64,000 nt of DNA from Lachnospiraceae bacterium (GTDB lineage: Bacteria; Bacillota; Clostridia; Lachnospirales; Lachnospiraceae). Shown piece by piece: positions 62,794 through 64,000 of this stretch. The position numbers and the translations under genes are program-made. The notes under the pieces are model-generated. The model saw only the letters and a program-made list of their open reading frames with translations. It did no database searches and was not told the DNA's origin. Within the stretch, counting starts at the first letter, position 1; each line of letters opens with the position of its first letter. The stretch spans positions 1 through 64,000 of the forward strand of contig JAAVAC010000031.1 of NCBI GenBank assembly GCA_014804265.1. The letters are read 5' to 3'.

Positions 62794-63048
62794 ATGAATG
62801 TGTCTTTCACAGAAAATGCTTGGGAAGATTATCTTTACTGGCAGAAGATAGATAAAAAAATCATCAAAAGAATCAATGAATTGGTTAAAGACATAAAGAG
62901 GAATCCGTTTGAAGGACTTGGAAAACCTGAGCCGTTAAAATATGATTTGGCTGGAAAATGGAGCAGGCGAATTACTGAGGAGCATAGATTGGTTTATCAA
63001 ATGGAAGGAAACAATTTAATAGTATATACTTGTAGATATCATTATTAG
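62794..63048 (+). CDS. yoeB: YoeB/Txe-type mRNA interferase
   Basis: 84 residues. Typical YoeB: FTENAWEDYLYWQKIDKKIIKRINEL, DIKRNPFEGLGKPEPLKYDLAGKWSRRITEEHRLVY, ending YTCRYHY with the catalytic His/Tyr. Ribosome-dependent RNase. Antitoxin gene just upstream. Confidence 0.92.
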   Translation: MNVSFTENAWEDYLYWQKIDKKIIKRINELVKDIKRNPFEGLGKPEPLKYDLAGKWSRRITEEHRLVYQMEGNNLIVYTCRYHY

Positions 63049-63065
63049 GATATTTCGGGCAAGAG

Positions 63066-63093
63066 AAGACATTAGCGAAAACGTTAATGTCTT
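63066..63093 (+). terminator. hairpin terminator after yoeB
   Basis: AAGACATTAGCG pairs with CGTTAATGTCTT (one G-T mismatch), then ATTTTTT. Confidence 0.75.
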
Positions 63094-63211
63094 ATTTTTT
63101 AGGTTATGCCTGAAGAGGATTCTGATAATATAAAACTGTCAAACTTGATAAGGGTTTGTAAAGGATGGAAAAGATTGTTAACTAATTTTTAATAAAATTA
63201 AAAAAAATTGC

Positions 63212-63240
63212 TTGCCTCAAATTAGAATAAGTAGTATTAT
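63212..63240 (+). promoter_or_regulatory. promoter for the C-terminal window gene
   Basis: TTGCCT (63212-63217), 17-bp spacer, TATTAT (63235-63240). The 158-nt leader holds a small hairpin ATAAG/CTTAT. The stretch 63094-63404 shows no gene. Confidence 0.5.
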
Positions 63241-63404
63241 ATCAATGGATTATTACTTGGAATGTGTTTTCTTACATGACATATTTTTCAATAAGTTTTT
63301 GGAAGCTTATCAATGGTAAGATTCGGAATCAGCAGGAAAATGAAAACGGCACATTCTAAGTGATAAGTATAAGGGTAAAGAACTGTTAAAAAGGAGAGAG
63401 AAAA

Positions 63405-64000
63405 ATGATTAAACAAGTTATGAAACAGTGCCAGAAGCACTTGGCAATGCTTTTGGCAACGGCAGTAGTTATAGCTGGTCTTCCGGTTGTGACTGCGGAT
63501 GCAGCAATAATTCACTACACAGATAAGAATGGAGAAGAAAAACAAGTTAGTGCAAACAGTGCAGAAGAGTTTGAGGAGCAGGTTAGTGCTGATAGCTATT
63601 CTTATTCACGTGATGAGAAGGGTGAGGAAGTACTTGGTGAGGATGATTGGGAATCACTTAGTGAGAATGAAGTAGTTTATGCAACGGTTTCATGGAATAC
63701 ACCATCACCATCACCATCACCGTCACCATCACCATCACCGTCACCATCACCGTCACCAACACCAGGCGACACAACGTCAGGTAATACACCAACACCAACA
63801 CCAGGCGACACAACGTCAGGTAATACACCAACACCAGACCCAACACCAACCCCAACACCAGAACCAACACCAACACAAACACCAACCCCAACTCCAGTAC
63901 CAGTAAAGCCAACCTTGAAATTAAATGTTACAAAGATTTCATTACAGCTTGGTAAATCTACAACAGCAGTAACAGCAAGCGGCATGGTAAAAGGTGATAA
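63405..64000 (+). CDS. secreted proline-rich protein, partial
   Basis: Open to the window edge (198 codons). AAGGAGAG precedes ATG. Signal peptide ([21 protein letters not shown]), an acidic segment, then a linker of repeated SP and TP dipeptides (about 100-170), then the start of a BIG2-like domain ([21 protein letters not shown]). Probably a cell-surface protein with an Ig-like binding region. Incomplete. Confidence 0.75.
   Translation, partial: MIKQVMKQCQKHLAMLLATAVVIAGLPVVTADAAIIHYTDKNGEEKQVSANSAEEFEEQVSADSYSYSRDEKGEEVLGEDDWESLSENEVVYATVSWNTPSPSPSPSPSPSPSPSPSPTPGDTTSGNTPTPTPGDTTSGNTPTPDPTPTPTPEPTPTQTPTPTPVPVKPTLKLNVTKISLQLGKSTTAVTASGMVKGD
63700..63900. repeat. proline-rich coding repeats
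   Basis: Runs of CCATCA/CCGTCA then two copies of a 39-bp unit containing CCAGGCGACACAACGTCAGG; encode (SP)n and [11 protein letters not shown] repeats and are expected to vary in length. Confidence 0.8.

Noticed and set aside
63658..63985. Minus-strand and plus-strand ORFs rich in V/G or H/Q at the window end
   Set aside because: Shadows of the SP/TP coding repeats of the secreted protein; no RBS.

Overview
The window looks like the chromosome of an anaerobic, probably spore-forming gut Firmicute of the Lachnospiraceae type (inference). The support is a large single-chain pyruvate:ferredoxin oxidoreductase next to rubrerythrin and rubredoxin, a hemA-to-hemL tetrapyrrole operon with a fused cobA-hemD gene, a PdaB-like polysaccharide deacetylase, low-to-medium GC, strong GGAGG ribosome binding sites and several TTG starts. 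No rRNA, tRNA or CRISPR array was seen.

Layout. 1-3.8 kb: accessory stretch with an MFS transporter, a DUF5131 protein, a MarR regulator followed by a dead MATE gene, a small DUF6061-like gene and an isochorismatase-like hydrolase. 3.9-14.2 kb: housekeeping and oxidative-stress genes (ABC-F ATPase, exonuclease III, ComEC-like MBL hydrolase plus DUF3006, rubrerythrin-PFOR-rubredoxin, YbaK, PAP2, amidase). 14.3-19.4 kb: an ABC ATPase remnant, a two-component pair, membrane proteins and an Rpn/PD-(D/E)XK transposase-type nuclease. 19.8-26.6 kb: operon from glutamyl-tRNA to uroporphyrinogen III and precorrin-2/sirohydrochlorin (hemA, met8-like, hemC, cobA-hemD, hemB, hemL). 26.6-32.6 kb: AraC regulator divergent from an ArsB/NhaD-type permease and a cytidylate-kinase-like gene, then metN-metI-metQ. 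32.6-42.2 kb: large polytopic membrane proteins, two tandem secreted SASA-type esterases, a small secreted protein and PTS enzyme I.

42.5-51.7 kb is the main discovery. A 9147-bp integrated element has split a PdaB-like polysaccharide deacetylase gene. The C-terminal part lies at 42279-42521 and the N-terminal part at 51639-52208, both on the minus strand. A 7-bp direct repeat (TCCACAT) marks both junctions; joining the flanks at this repeat restores the reading frame, giving a continuous protein of about 260 residues. The inner ends carry matching inverted arms, as in attP sites of large serine recombinases, and such a recombinase (50108-51586) sits beside the right end. A sigmaE/sigmaK-like promoter precedes the interrupted gene, so a skin-like, sporulation-linked excision is possible but unproven.

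The cargo is AT-rich and defence-like: an RnlA-RnlB toxin-antitoxin pair in one operon with its own RNase H (viroplasmin-RNase HI), a NERD-domain membrane protein sharing a near-identical 5' regulatory block with that operon, a PD-(D/E)XK-like gene with an early TGA, an unassigned structured RNA, and several very short hydrophobic peptides, two with antisense promoters as in type I toxin-antitoxin loci.

52.2-64 kb: a surface Ig-like protein behind a long structured leader, a GT-C-like membrane protein, hisC-type aminotransferase, methyltransferase, hslO, nadE, a YefM-YoeB toxin-antitoxin pair, and the start of a secreted proline-rich protein that runs off the window.
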